This document shows, piece by piece, positions 1-8,108 of a stretch of DNA of 64,000 nucleotides. Below the pieces are notes generated by a model that saw only the letters and a program-made list of their open reading frames with translations, searched no databases and was not told the DNA's origin. A program made the position numbers and the translations under genes. This stretch comes from Variovorax paradoxus B4 (GTDB taxonomy: Bacteria; Pseudomonadota; Gammaproteobacteria; Burkholderiales; Burkholderiaceae_C). The DNA lies in the NCBI RefSeq assembly GCF_000463015.1, contig NC_022247.1, positions 5,455,501 to 5,519,500 on the forward strand, read 5' to 3'. Numbering within the stretch: position 1 is the stretch's first letter; each line of letters begins with the position of its first letter.

Positions 1-339
1 GACCGGCTCATCGGCGCGCGCGAGGAGGCCATGCGCGCCAACTACCGCGAGGCCATGCGCGGCGCGCGCAGCCTCCGGGACAAGCTCGAGCGGCTGGCCG
101 ACATCCGCAGCCGCGAGGGCTACATGGCCGAGTTCCGGTCCGAGGGCGACGGCTTCCTCTTCATCGAGAACCATTGCCCCATCTGCACCGCGGCGCGGGC
201 CTGCACGGGCTTGTGCCGCAGCGAACTGCAGCTCTTCGACGAGGTGCTGGGGCCCGGCGTGAGCGTGAGCCGCGTCGAGCACGTGCTCGCGGGCGCGCGG
301 CGCTGCGCCTACCAGGTGAGCCCGAAGAGCGCGCCTTGA
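1..339 (+). CDS. C-terminal part of a Cys-rich (probably Fe-S) transcriptional regulator
   Basis: The reading frame is open from base 1, so the gene starts upstream and only the last 112 codons are present. The visible part has a helical linker followed by a cysteine cluster: HCPIC, then a Cys six residues on, another after three more (the GLC), and a final RRCAY near the end. This layout resembles the C-terminal halves of ArsR/DeoR-like winged-helix regulators of the SufR type, where cysteines hold an iron-sulfur cluster. The DNA-binding domain is outside the window. It lies 38 bp upstream of sodB in the same direction, which fits iron or oxidative-stress control of the dismutase. The family call is by resemblance; the cluster binding is inferred. 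Confidence 0.7.
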   Translation, partial: DRLIGAREEAMRANYREAMRGARSLRDKLERLADIRSREGYMAEFRSEGDGFLFIENHCPICTAARACTGLCRSELQLFDEVLGPGVSVSRVEHVLAGARRCAYQVSPKSAP

Positions 340-377
340 TCCGATTCGATTTCTAAACCCGAAAGGAAAAACCCACC

Positions 378-959
378 ATGGAACACACCCTGCCACCCCT
401 GCCCTACGCCCTCGACGCGCTGGCACCCGAGTACTCGAAGGAAACCCTCGAGTACCACTACGGCAAGCACCACAATGCCTACGTGGTGAACCTCAACAAC
501 CTGCAAAAGGGCACCGAATTCGAATCGATGACGCTCGAGGAGATCGTCAAGAAGTCCAGCGGCGGCATCTACAACAACGCCGCCCAGATCTGGAACCACA
601 CCTTCTTCTGGAACTGCATGAAGCCCCAGGGCGGCGGCGCTCCGAGCGGTGCGCTGGCCAAGGCCATCGATGCCAAGTGGGGCAGCTACGACGCCTTCAA
701 GGAAGCGTTCGTGAAGTCGGCCGTGGGCAACTTCGGCTCGGGCTGGACCTGGCTGGTGAAGAAGGCCGACGGCTCGCTGGACATCGTGAACATGGGTGCC
801 GCGGGCACGCCGCTGACCACCGGCGACACCCCGGTGCTGACGGTGGACGTCTGGGAGCACGCCTACTACATCGACTACCGCAACCTGCGCCCGAAGTTCG
901 TGGAGACCTTCCTGGCCAAGCTGGCGAACTGGGACTTCGCGGCAAAGAACTTCGGCTGA
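378..959 (+). CDS. sodB: superoxide dismutase [Fe]
   Basis: Cytoplasmic Fe superoxide dismutase, 193 aa, the usual length; converts superoxide to oxygen and hydrogen peroxide. The four metal ligands are all in place: H27 (EYHYGKHH), H74 (WNHTFFW), D157 and H161 (DVWEHAYY). Q70 just before WNH and the NFGSGW stretch are typical of the iron rather than the manganese type. A GAAAGG ribosome site lies about 10 bases before the ATG. It follows a Cys-rich regulator by 38 bp and may share its transcript. A GC stem (961-975) follows but has no T-run, so no terminator is claimed. Confidence 0.96.
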   Translation: MEHTLPPLPYALDALAPEYSKETLEYHYGKHHNAYVVNLNNLQKGTEFESMTLEEIVKKSSGGIYNNAAQIWNHTFFWNCMKPQGGGAPSGALAKAIDAKWGSYDAFKEAFVKSAVGNFGSGWTWLVKKADGSLDIVNMGAAGTPLTTGDTPVLTVDVWEHAYYIDYRNLRPKFVETFLAKLANWDFAAKNFG

Positions 960-983
960 ACCGGGTTCGGCCCGGGGGCATCC

Positions 984-1361
984 TCACTCGTTGATGAGGT
1001 TGAGGATGTTGCCGTCCGGGTCCTTGAACCATGCGACCTTCATGTCGCCCATGACATGGACGTCGCCTTCGAGCTTTGCGCCCGGCATGTCGTAGTGCTC
1101 GAAGCGCACGCCCTTGGCCTTGAGCGCGGCCACGAGGCGCTCGATGTCGCCATCGACCGGCCAGGTCACGGCCGTGGCCTGGTTGGTGCCCGCGAAGGCC
1201 GAGCGGTACACGTTGATGCGGGAGTTGCCGCTGCGGTAGACGATCACCTCGTCGCCCTCGGCATCGACCTGCGCCAGGCCCAGCGTGTCTTCATAGAAAC
1301 GGCGCGCCACAGCGAGGTCCTTCACCGCGAGATTGGCCACCGCGTCGATGTTTCCGAGCAT
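984..1361 (-). CDS. VOC family (glyoxalase/bleomycin-resistance fold) protein
   Basis: 125-aa single-domain VOC protein. The pattern is typical: N-terminal DAVANLAVKDLAVARRFYEDTLGL and C-terminal WFKDPDGNILNLI, the latter carrying the usual metal-binding Glu/Asn-type edge strand. The substrate cannot be told from sequence; these proteins include glyoxalases, ring-cleavage enzymes and drug-binding proteins. The start at 1361 has a good AGGAGA site; the frame stays open further upstream, including an ATG at 1427 that reads MVEYF inside a 26-bp palindrome (1415-1440). The gene converges with sodB. The palindrome just upstream suggests repressor control. Confidence 0.88.
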   Translation of the reverse strand: MLGNIDAVANLAVKDLAVARRFYEDTLGLAQVDAEGDEVIVYRSGNSRINVYRSAFAGTNQATAVTWPVDGDIERLVAALKAKGVRFEHYDMPGAKLEGDVHVMGDMKVAWFKDPDGNILNLINE

Positions 1362-1414
1362 GAGAGTCTCCTGTGAAGCCCATCGCGCAGTGGAAGCGCG
1401 GCGGGCGAGCCAAA

Positions 1415-1440
1415 AATACTCAACCATTTGGTGGAGTATT
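1415..1440. promoter_or_regulatory. 26-bp near-perfect palindrome, probable ArsR-type operator
   Basis: Arms AATACTC-A-ACCA and TGGT-G-GAGTATT match as an inverted repeat at 22 of 26 positions. It lies 54 bp upstream of the VOC gene start on the minus strand and 177 bp upstream of the Bug receptor gene. One arm read on the minus strand is ATGGTTGAGTATT (MVEY). From memory, ArsR repressors linked to AHSA1/VOC genes often begin with MV-x-Y, with the operator over their own start codon. No ArsR gene is present here, so the regulator would act from elsewhere. Confidence 0.6.
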
Positions 1441-1617
1441 GGGCGTTGGCGGGCCGCTGTCAATCCATCGGAAAATACCCCGCCGGCCGATATGGGACCC
1501 ATCGCGAATGAAGAATCCGCACGGCCCCGCTTCCGGCACACTGCACCCCCGGTGCAGTGACCGCCATCCACGACTGCTGCAACCCCGAATCGCTCAGACA
1601 AAGAGACAAGCAAACCC

Positions 1618-2595
1618 ATGATCCGCAGACACTTCGGCACGCTGGCCCTCGCGCTGGCACTTCCCCTGGCCTTCACCGCCCCTGCGCAGGCACAGTCCTA
1701 CCCCGCCAAGCCCATTCGCATGGTCGTGCCCTTCCCGCCCGGCGGCGGCACCGACATCCTGGCGCGCTTGGTCGCGCAGAAGCTCACCGAGGCCAACCAC
1801 TGGACCGTGGTGCCCGACAACCGCGGCGGCGCCGGCGGCACCATCGGCATTGCCGAGGCCGCGCGCGCCGCGCCCACGGGCTACGACATCGTGATGGGCC
1901 AGAAGGACAACATGGTCGTCGCGCCCTGGCTCTACAAGAACCTGAGCTACAACCCGGTGAAGGACCTCACGGCCGTGGCCCACGTGGCCTACACGCCGGT
2001 GGTGATCGTCACGCAGGCCAGCTCGAAGTTCAAGACGCTCGACGACGTGGTGAAAGCCGCGCGCGCCGCGCCCGACACCGTCACCTACGGCTCGCCGGGC
2101 AACGGCACCACCATCCACCTGGCCGGCGAGATCTTCAACGGCGCCGCCCAGATCAAGATGCGCCACGTGCCCTACAAGGGCTCCAACGCGGCCATGATGG
2201 ACGTGCTCGCGGGCAACGTCGACCTGATGGTGTCGTCGGTGCCCTCGGCGCTGGCGCAGATCAAGGCGGGCAAGCTGCGCCCGCTGGCCGTGACCTCGGC
2301 CAAGCGCAGCACCTCGCTGCCCGATACGCCCACCGTGGCCGAGCTCGGCTACAAGGGCTTCGACGTGTCCACCTGGTACGGCCTCTTCGTGCCGGCCAAG
2401 ACGCCGAAGGACGTGATCGCCACGCTGAATACCGAAGTCAACAAGCTGCTGGCCACGCCCGAGATGAAGGCCGCCATCGTCGCGCAGGGCGCCGAGCCGC
2501 AGAGCATGACGCCCGAACAGTTCGAAACGCTGCTGAAGACCGACTACGAGAAGTGGAAGGGCATCGTGCAAGCCTCGGGCGCGACCATCGAATAA
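1618..2595 (+). CDS. Bug-family (TctC-like) tripartite tricarboxylate transporter substrate-binding protein
   Basis: 325-aa periplasmic receptor with a clear signal peptide (basic start, hydrophobic core, cut near AQA|QSYPAKP). Family signatures are visible: PIRMVVPFPPGGGTDILAR at the mature N-terminus, DNRGGAGGTIG, and YGSPGNGTTIHLAGE with VPYKGSNAAMMD in the ligand cleft. Such proteins capture carboxylates (citrate, glutarate, phthalates, nicotinate and others) in the periplasm. No TctA/TctB membrane subunits lie nearby, as is common for the expanded Bug families of Burkholderiales, so the partner and ligand are unknown. It precedes a metallo-beta-lactamase-fold gene by 61 bp. Confidence 0.93.
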   Translation: MIRRHFGTLALALALPLAFTAPAQAQSYPAKPIRMVVPFPPGGGTDILARLVAQKLTEANHWTVVPDNRGGAGGTIGIAEAARAAPTGYDIVMGQKDNMVVAPWLYKNLSYNPVKDLTAVAHVAYTPVVIVTQASSKFKTLDDVVKAARAAPDTVTYGSPGNGTTIHLAGEIFNGAAQIKMRHVPYKGSNAAMMDVLAGNVDLMVSSVPSALAQIKAGKLRPLAVTSAKRSTSLPDTPTVAELGYKGFDVSTWYGLFVPAKTPKDVIATLNTEVNKLLATPEMKAAIVAQGAEPQSMTPEQFETLLKTDYEKWKGIVQASGATIE

Positions 2596-2656
2596 GCGCC
2601 CGGCGTCGCAGAATGGCGTCTCCACCACAGGCCGCAGCGACGGCACGGAGACACCG

Positions 2657-3706
2657 ATGGCAGCACAGCGCAAGAATTCGAAGAACGCCCTTCTGCTGAA
2701 GACAACCGCCCTGGCAGCGGTTGTCGCCCTGGCGCAGGGCTGCGCGCAGACCTCGACCGGCACCACCGCACGGCTGGCCGCCGCGCCGTCGGAGGCCAGC
2801 GTGGCGACCCATGTGGCGACCGCCACGCGCGCGGCCGGCACCGACCTCAGGGCCCTGCTGACCCTGTGCCAACCCGCCCCCGCCGCCCGGCCGCCGCAGG
2901 ACGCGCTCGACAAGAGCCTCACCGGTTTCATCAACCGGCCCGCGCCGCCGCCGGGCCAGGCCTTCGACAACCTGTACTTCGTGGGCGCCGACTGGGTCAG
3001 CGCCTGGGCGATCAAGACCTCGCAGGGGATCATCCTGATCGATGCGCTCAACACCCAGGCCGAGGCCGCGTCGCTGATCGAAGGCGGCATGCGCAGGCTG
3101 GGGCTCGACCCGGCGCAGATCAAGTACGTGATCGTGACGCATGGCCACGGCGACCACTACGGCGGTGCCGGCTACCTCGCGCAGAAGTACCGCGCGCGCG
3201 TGGTGATGAGCGAGGCCGACTGGACCATGACCGAGACCAGGCTCGAATTCGCGACGCCGATCTGGGGCGCGCCGCCCAAGCGCGACATCTCGGCGAAGGA
3301 CGGCGACCGCATCACGCTCGGCGACACCAGCGTCACGCTGTACCTCACGCCGGGCCACACCATGGGCACGATCTCGCCCGTGTTCGACGTGAGCACGGGC
3401 GGGCGCAGGCACCGCGCGATGCTCTGGGGCGGCACGGGCTTCAATTTCGGCAAGGACGTGCCGCGGCTGGACGCCTACATCGGCGCCACGCAGCGCATGG
3501 GCGCTATCGCGCAGAGCCAGCGTGTCGACGTGCTGCTGTCGAACCATTCGAACATCGACGGCTCGCAAGCCAAGCTCGCCGCCCTGCGGCAGCAGCCCGC
3601 GCCGGCCGCGAACCCCTTCGTTCTGGGCACACCGACGGTGGAGCGCGCGCTGGCCGTGATGGGCGAATGCGCGCAGGCGCAGCGCGACCGGTTCGCGATG
3701 CAGTAG
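2657..3706 (+). CDS. metallo-beta-lactamase-fold hydrolase, subclass B3-like, exported
   Basis: 349-aa MBL-fold enzyme with an N-terminal hydrophobic export signal ending near LAQGC, a weak lipobox. The binuclear zinc ligands are complete: H162-x-H164-x-D166-H167 (HGHGDHYGG), H234 (TPGHTMG) and H297 (SNHSN). TPGHTxG together with a late NH motif, and no Cys ligand between, is the subclass B3 arrangement (L1, FEZ, GOB relatives). Many proteins with this arrangement are not beta-lactamases, so activity against beta-lactams is possible but unproven. GGAGACACCG before the ATG is a good ribosome site. It is in line with the Bug gene upstream. Confidence 0.88.
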   Translation: MAAQRKNSKNALLLKTTALAAVVALAQGCAQTSTGTTARLAAAPSEASVATHVATATRAAGTDLRALLTLCQPAPAARPPQDALDKSLTGFINRPAPPPGQAFDNLYFVGADWVSAWAIKTSQGIILIDALNTQAEAASLIEGGMRRLGLDPAQIKYVIVTHGHGDHYGGAGYLAQKYRARVVMSEADWTMTETRLEFATPIWGAPPKRDISAKDGDRITLGDTSVTLYLTPGHTMGTISPVFDVSTGGRRHRAMLWGGTGFNFGKDVPRLDAYIGATQRMGAIAQSQRVDVLLSNHSNIDGSQAKLAALRQQPAPAANPFVLGTPTVERALAVMGECAQAQRDRFAMQ

Positions 3707-3718
3707 GTCAGCGCCGGA

Positions 3719-3976
3719 TCAGTCCGGCGCGAACTTCTTGTCGAAGATGTCGACGTCCGATGCGAGTTCGAAGGTCGCCACCTGCCCCATCTTCCCGTCG
3801 CTGAGGCGGCAGGCGGAGAACAGGCTGTAGCGGCCCTTGAAGTAGAACTCGTCCATCACGATCAGCGCGTACGGATACGGCACGAAGACCTGGTGCTCGA
3901 AGATGACGCGGTGCACGTTCCTCGGCGACGGAAAGAGCTTGTAGTCGCCGGTGTCGATCGACTTTGCGGTGGCCAT
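3719..3976 (-). CDS. small conserved-looking protein of unknown function
   Basis: 85-aa protein, not recognised. It is rich in aromatic residues (VIFEHQVFVPYPYALIVMDEFYFKGRY) with alternating beta-strand-like stretches and an acidic end, has no signal peptide, no membrane segment and no cysteine motif. It converges with the MBL gene (12 bp apart) and lies 22 bp downstream of the SDR gene on the same strand, so the two are probably co-transcribed. Composition and codon usage match its neighbours, which supports a real gene. Confidence 0.7.
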   Translation of the reverse strand: MATAKSIDTGDYKLFPSPRNVHRVIFEHQVFVPYPYALIVMDEFYFKGRYSLFSACRLSDGKMGQVATFELASDVDIFDKKFAPD

Positions 3977-3998
3977 GGTGTGCTCGCCTTGCTGGCGC

Positions 3999-4763
3999 TC
4001 AGGCCGGATCGCGCACGTCGGCCACGGGGTTGTGGCCGAAGTCCTGGCGCGCCAGGTACTTGAGCACCTTGGCCGCGGCGGTGGCGGGGCTGTCGAGCCG
4101 GCCTTCCTCCTTCATGCTCACGAAGCGCGTGCGGTCCGGAAACTTCTCGGCCGATGCGCCGCGCAGCTGCACCTGCATGTCGGTGTCGATCACGCCGGGT
4201 GCGAGCGAGACGATGCGCGCGCCGTTCGGCGCAGCGGCCTCCTCGAGCGCCACGGCGCGCGAGAAGTGGTCCATGCCGGCCTTGGCCGCGCAGTAGGGCG
4301 CCTGGCTGCCCATGGCATTGCGGCCCAGGCCCGACGAGATGTTCAGCACCTTGCGCGCGCCCCGCCATTCGCGGGTGGCGCCCAGAAAGGCGGCCGTCAG
4401 CAGCATCGGCGCCTCGAGGCCGATGCGCAGCGCCAGCGACAGTTCGGCTTCGACGGCACTCGCCAGGGGCGCGGGGTTGCCGACAGTGCCGGCGTTGTTG
4501 ATCAGGGTCACGCTGTCGAAGCGCTGGCCGTCGAGCGTCTTGAGCCAGGCCGAGAGGCGGGCCGATGCGGCGACCGGGTCGGAGAGGTCCTGCTCCCACT
4601 GGATGAGTTCGGCGCCGGCCTTTTGCGCCAGCTCCGCGAGTTGCGGCTCCGGCCTGCGCGAAATGCCGAGCACCATGTGGCCGGCCTGCAGCAGCTGTTC
4701 GGCCATGGCGCGGCCCAGGCCGCGCGAGGCGCCGGTGATGAGGGTGAGGTGAGAAGCGGTCAT
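3999..4763 (-). CDS. short-chain dehydrogenase/reductase (sepiapterin/benzil-reductase-like)
   Basis: 254-aa classical SDR. The NAD(P) loop is T10GASRGLG17, the structural NNAG is at 89-92, and the catalytic Ser (143/144), Y157 and K161 (YCAAK) are present. The lack of an acidic residue after strand 2 and the RR pair (ISRRPEP) favour NADPH. The sequence style (VALEEAAAPNGARIVSLAPGVIDTDMQ) resembles sepiapterin or benzil reductases. The substrate is not determined. The start at 4763 is the first ATG of the SDR fold; longer in-frame extensions lack family sequence. It appears to head a two-gene unit with the small protein at 3719. Confidence 0.9.
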   Translation of the reverse strand: MTASHLTLITGASRGLGRAMAEQLLQAGHMVLGISRRPEPQLAELAQKAGAELIQWEQDLSDPVAASARLSAWLKTLDGQRFDSVTLINNAGTVGNPAPLASAVEAELSLALRIGLEAPMLLTAAFLGATREWRGARKVLNISSGLGRNAMGSQAPYCAAKAGMDHFSRAVALEEAAAPNGARIVSLAPGVIDTDMQVQLRGASAEKFPDRTRFVSMKEEGRLDSPATAAAKVLKYLARQDFGHNPVADVRDPA

Positions 4764-4824
4764 CGGAGAAAGGTCTTTCTGGAACGAAGGCGGGAGGTTA
4801 AGGGGTATCGAGAGGCCTTGGGGC

Positions 4825-5295
4825 TCAGCCGTTACGGAATTGCTTGCGAAGAAAGTTGCGATGGCGCGCGATGTGCTGCAGCTGTGCGGGCGCGATGGTG
4901 CCGCCGAGATCGACCTCGTCGGCCCCGTTGAGCACCGCGTTGGCATGGGTCATCGCACGCGCCACGACTTCTTCCTCGCTCACGCCGAGCTGCGCCGCCA
5001 GGTCGAGCGCCACGCGGCGCATGGCGCGCTGCGAGAGCATCCACATCGCGCCGAAACGGTCCCAGGCCAGCGCGGCCTCGTCGGCCCTCTCGCGCTCGGC
5101 AAGGATCTCGGCGAGCGGCTTGGCCAGCACGGCGTCGAGGGCATCGATCTTCTCGGCGAGCGCCTCGTTGCGCGCGATGGCTTCCTCGAGCGTCGGGCCG
5201 GTGTCTTCGGCCCTGGCCTTTGGCGCCTCGGGCGGCGGAATGAAGGCCGCTTGCGCATTCGCGGGCACGACCTGGAGCTGGTCTTTGAGGGTCAT
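4825..5295 (-). CDS. helical protein of unknown function, coupled to a Crp/Fnr regulator
   Basis: 156-aa protein, not recognised. The first 30 residues are Pro/Ala-rich, followed by long amphipathic helices (LEEAIARNEALAEKIDALDAVLAKPLAEILAERERADEAALAW) that could form a coiled coil, and a helical C-terminus. There is no signal peptide or membrane segment. Its ATG overlaps the stop codon of the Crp/Fnr gene (ATGA, 5292-5295), so translation is coupled and the two products may work together. No function is proposed. Confidence 0.78.
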   Translation of the reverse strand: MTLKDQLQVVPANAQAAFIPPPEAPKARAEDTGPTLEEAIARNEALAEKIDALDAVLAKPLAEILAERERADEAALAWDRFGAMWMLSQRAMRRVALDLAAQLGVSEEEVVARAMTHANAVLNGADEVDLGGTIAPAQLQHIARHRNFLRKQFRNG

Positions 5296-6068
5296 GGATT
5301 TTCCGTTTCCGGTGAGCGGTTGTTTTTCTTGTTCGACATCGCGGTCGCGCGCAGGCCCGGCAGGTCGAGCACGCGCAGCCCACCGTACTCCACGCGGATC
5401 AACCCCTCTGCCGACAGGCCGTTGAGCGCCTCGTTCACGCGCTGGCGCGACAGGCCGACCAGGTAGGCCAGTTCCTGCTGCGTGATGCGCAAGACCTCGC
5501 CCACGCCGGGGTAGAGCACCGGGTTGAACAGCGACACCAGGTTGCGCGCCACGCGCGCGTCGGGGTTGTTGAGCCGGTCGATCTCCAGCGCCGCGATGAA
5601 CTGGCCGAGCCGCTCGTTGAGCTGGTTCATCACGAAGCGGTTGAAGCCGATGGAATGGTCCAGCAGCCAGTGGAAGCTCTCGATCGGCAGGCCCGCCACC
5701 ACGCTGCGCCGCAGCGCCTGGATGTTGTAGCGGTAGGGCTCGCGCTTCATCACCGTGCCTTCGCCGAACCAGCCGCCGGGCGGCACGCCGGTGTAGGTGA
5801 CGGAGCCGCCGTCGGCGTTGTCGTTGCTCATCTTGAGCAGGCCCTCGACCACGCCGAACCAGTAGGTGGGCGAGCGGCCGACGCGGCAGACCAGGTCGCC
5901 GACCTCGGCTTCGCCCACCACCAGCGCGGCTTCGGCGCGGCGGCGCTCGGCCGGTGTGAGCGTGGGCAGCCAGGGAATGCCGTCGAGCTCGGCGGCGCTA
6001 GGGGGGCGAACGCGGTCCTTGATAGAACCACCCAGCACGTTGTGTTGATTGAGGTTGCCGTGAGGCAT
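5292..6068 (-). CDS. Crp/Fnr family transcriptional regulator
   Basis: 258-aa regulator. Residues about 35-140 form a cyclic-nucleotide-binding-type beta roll (GGWFGEGTVMKREPY), followed by the long dimer helix and a winged HTH with ITQQELAYLVGLSRQRVNEAL as the DNA-reading unit. The phosphate-binding cassette is not the canonical cAMP one and there is no FNR cysteine set, so the signal is unknown. GGAG lies about 9 bases before the ATG. It is divergent from the acyl-CoA ligase/ABC operon over an 85-bp gap holding a TGTCG-N6-CGACA palindrome, so it very likely controls that operon and itself. Confidence 0.92.
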   Translation of the reverse strand: MPHGNLNQHNVLGGSIKDRVRPPSAAELDGIPWLPTLTPAERRRAEAALVVGEAEVGDLVCRVGRSPTYWFGVVEGLLKMSNDNADGGSVTYTGVPPGGWFGEGTVMKREPYRYNIQALRRSVVAGLPIESFHWLLDHSIGFNRFVMNQLNERLGQFIAALEIDRLNNPDARVARNLVSLFNPVLYPGVGEVLRITQQELAYLVGLSRQRVNEALNGLSAEGLIRVEYGGLRVLDLPGLRATAMSNKKNNRSPETENP

Positions 6069-6099
6069 CGGGAAACTCCGGGGAGTAGTGTCCCTAGGA

Positions 6100-6117
6100 T
6101 TGTCGTTGGAACGACAA
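6100..6117. promoter_or_regulatory. Crp/Fnr-type operator between divergent regulator and ligase/ABC operon
   Basis: TTGTCGTT-GG-AACGACAA is an 18-bp inverted repeat with 8-bp perfect arms. Written as TGTCG-N6-CGACA it has the spacing of Crp/Fnr-family sites (TGTGA-N6-TCACA for CRP). It lies 31 bp from the regulator start and 35 bp from the ligase start, so it can serve both promoters. The SRQRV recognition helix differs from CRP SRETV at the third position, in keeping with a different half-site. Confidence 0.75.
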
Positions 6118-6152
6118 CATGGCGTCAAAGTGGGGCCTACGATCCGCCCACT

Positions 6153-8108
6153 GTGCAAACCACCGCCCCCACCTTTCCCCGTCTGCTGCTTGCGCATGCG
6201 CAGGCCCAGCCCCAGGCGCCCGCCATCCGCGAGAAGGATCTCGGCATCTGGCAAACATGGAGCTGGAGCGCCGTGGCGCAGGAGGTGCGCGAAATGGCCT
6301 GCGGCCTCGCGAGCCTGGGCTTCAAACCCTTCGACAACCTGTCCATCGTGGGTGCCAACCGCCCGCACCTGTACATGGCGGTGCTCGCGGCGCAGAGCCT
6401 GCGTGGCGTGCCGGTGCCGCTCTACCAGGACGCGGTGGCCAGCGAGATGGTCTTCATGCTGCAGGACGCAGCCATCGACTTCGTGATCGTCGAGGACCAG
6501 GAGCAGGTCGACAAGCTGCTCGAGTGCCGCGAGCTGCAGAAGGACCAGCAGCACGGCATCCGCCACATCATCTACGACGACCCCAGGGGCCTTCGCCACT
6601 ACGACCAGCCCGGGCTCATGAGCTACGAGCAGCTGCGCGAGCTGGGCCGCGAATTCGACAAGACCCACGTCGGCTACTACGACCGCGCGGTCGCGAGCGG
6701 CGAGGCCACCGACGTCGGCGTGATCCTCTACACCTCGGGCACCACCGGCCGGCCCAAGGGCGTGTGCCAGACGCATGCGAGCTTCATCGCGGCGGGCCGC
6801 GGCGGCGTGGAGACCGACAGGCTCGGCCCCGGCGACAACATCATGAGCTACCTGCCGATGGCCTGGGTCGGCGACCACCTGTTCTCGGTGGCGCAGTGGC
6901 TGGTGGGCGGCTTCACGCTCAACTGCCCCGAGTCGACCGAGACGGTGATGAACGACATGCGCGAGATCGGCCCGAGCTACTACTTCGGGCCGCCGCGCAC
7001 CTTCGAAGGATTGCTCACGGCCGTGTCGATCCGCATGGAAGACGCGGCGGCTCCGAAGCGCTGGCTGTATGCGAAGTTCATGGCGCTTGCGCAGCGCGTG
7101 GGCGCGGACATCCTCAACGGCGCGCCCGTGAGCATGGGCGACCGGCTGATGTACGGCCTCGGCAATCTGCTGATCTACGGGCCGCTGCGCAACGTGCTGG
7201 GCATGAGCCGCATCCGCGTGGCCTACACGGCCGGCGCGGCCATCGGGCCCGACCTGTTCCGCTTCTACCGCTCGATCGGCGTCAACCTCAAGCAGTTCTA
7301 CGGCCAGACCGAGACCTGCGCCTATGTGTGCCTGCAGCAGGACGGCAAGGTCAAGCTGCAGACGGTGGGCACCGCGGCGCCGGGCATCGAACTCAAGATT
7401 GCGGACGACGGCGAGGTGCTGGTGCGCGGCGTGTCGGTGCTCAAGGAATACTACAAGCGCCCCGACGCCACGGCCGAGGTGCTCGACGCCAACGGCTACT
7501 TCCACACCGGCGATGCCGGCGTGCTCGACAGCGAGGGCCACCTGCGCATCATCGACCGCGCGAAGGACGTGGGCAAGCTCGCGAGCGGCGCGATCTTTGC
7601 GCCCAACTACATCGAGAACAAACTCAAGTTCTTCCCGCAGATCAAGGAAGCCGTGTGCTTCGGCAACGGGCGCGACGAGGTCTGCGCGGCCATCAACATC
7701 GACTTCGAGGCGGTGGGCAACTGGGCCGAGCGCCGCGGCCTCGCCTACGGCGGCTACGTCGATCTGGCCGGCAAGCCCGAGGTGCTGGCGCTCATCGCCG
7801 AATGCATTGCCAAGGTGAACGCCGACCTCGCGAGCGAGGACGGCATGGGCGAGACGCAGATCGCGCGCTTCCTGGTGCTGCACAAGGAGCTTGACCCCGA
7901 CGACGACGAACTCACCCGCACGCGCAAGGTGCGGCGCGGCTTCATCGCCGAGAAATACGCGGTGCTGGTCAGCGCGCTCTACGGCGGCAAGACCGAGCAG
8001 TACATCGAGACCCAGGTCAAGTTCGAGGACGGACGCACGGGCGTGGTGAATGCCACGCTGAAGATCGTCGAGGCCAGGACCTTCCCCATCGTGAAGGCGG
8101 CCGCATGA
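6153..8108 (+). CDS. AMP-dependent acyl-CoA synthetase of an ABC-transporter operon
   Basis: 651-aa adenylate-forming ligase (acid + ATP + CoA to acyl-CoA). The P-loop-like A3 motif YTSGTTGRPKG is at 193-203; YGQTETC (A5), GYFHTGDAG (A7) and RAKDVGKL (A8) follow in order. The length and C-terminus resemble long-chain or aromatic acyl-CoA synthetases that sit at the head of HAAT-type ABC operons in Burkholderiales. No ATG exists near the family start, so GTG at 6153 is chosen; the frame is open further upstream but that lies over the divergent regulator. The stop overlaps the next ATG (ATGA). It probably traps the transported acid as a CoA ester. Confidence 0.92.
   Translation: MQTTAPTFPRLLLAHAQAQPQAPAIREKDLGIWQTWSWSAVAQEVREMACGLASLGFKPFDNLSIVGANRPHLYMAVLAAQSLRGVPVPLYQDAVASEMVFMLQDAAIDFVIVEDQEQVDKLLECRELQKDQQHGIRHIIYDDPRGLRHYDQPGLMSYEQLRELGREFDKTHVGYYDRAVASGEATDVGVILYTSGTTGRPKGVCQTHASFIAAGRGGVETDRLGPGDNIMSYLPMAWVGDHLFSVAQWLVGGFTLNCPESTETVMNDMREIGPSYYFGPPRTFEGLLTAVSIRMEDAAAPKRWLYAKFMALAQRVGADILNGAPVSMGDRLMYGLGNLLIYGPLRNVLGMSRIRVAYTAGAAIGPDLFRFYRSIGVNLKQFYGQTETCAYVCLQQDGKVKLQTVGTAAPGIELKIADDGEVLVRGVSVLKEYYKRPDATAEVLDANGYFHTGDAGVLDSEGHLRIIDRAKDVGKLASGAIFAPNYIENKLKFFPQIKEAVCFGNGRDEVCAAINIDFEAVGNWAERRGLAYGGYVDLAGKPEVLALIAECIAKVNADLASEDGMGETQIARFLVLHKELDPDDDELTRTRKVRRGFIAEKYAVLVSALYGGKTEQYIETQVKFEDGRTGVVNATLKIVEARTFPIVKAAA

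Noticed and set aside
961..975. CCGGG/CCCGG hairpin after sodB as a terminator
   Set aside because: Short stem and no T-run.
984..1427. MVEYF-starting extension of the VOC gene as an ArsR remnant or fused regulator
   Set aside because: After MVEY there is no ArsR helix sequence (no ALADPTRR-like motif); the ATG at 1361 has a much better ribosome site.
5292..7883. 863-codon open minus-strand frame extending the Crp/Fnr gene upstream
   Set aside because: It is antisense to the acyl-CoA ligase; the extension has no protein character, and the Crp start at 6068 has a ribosome site and the family length.
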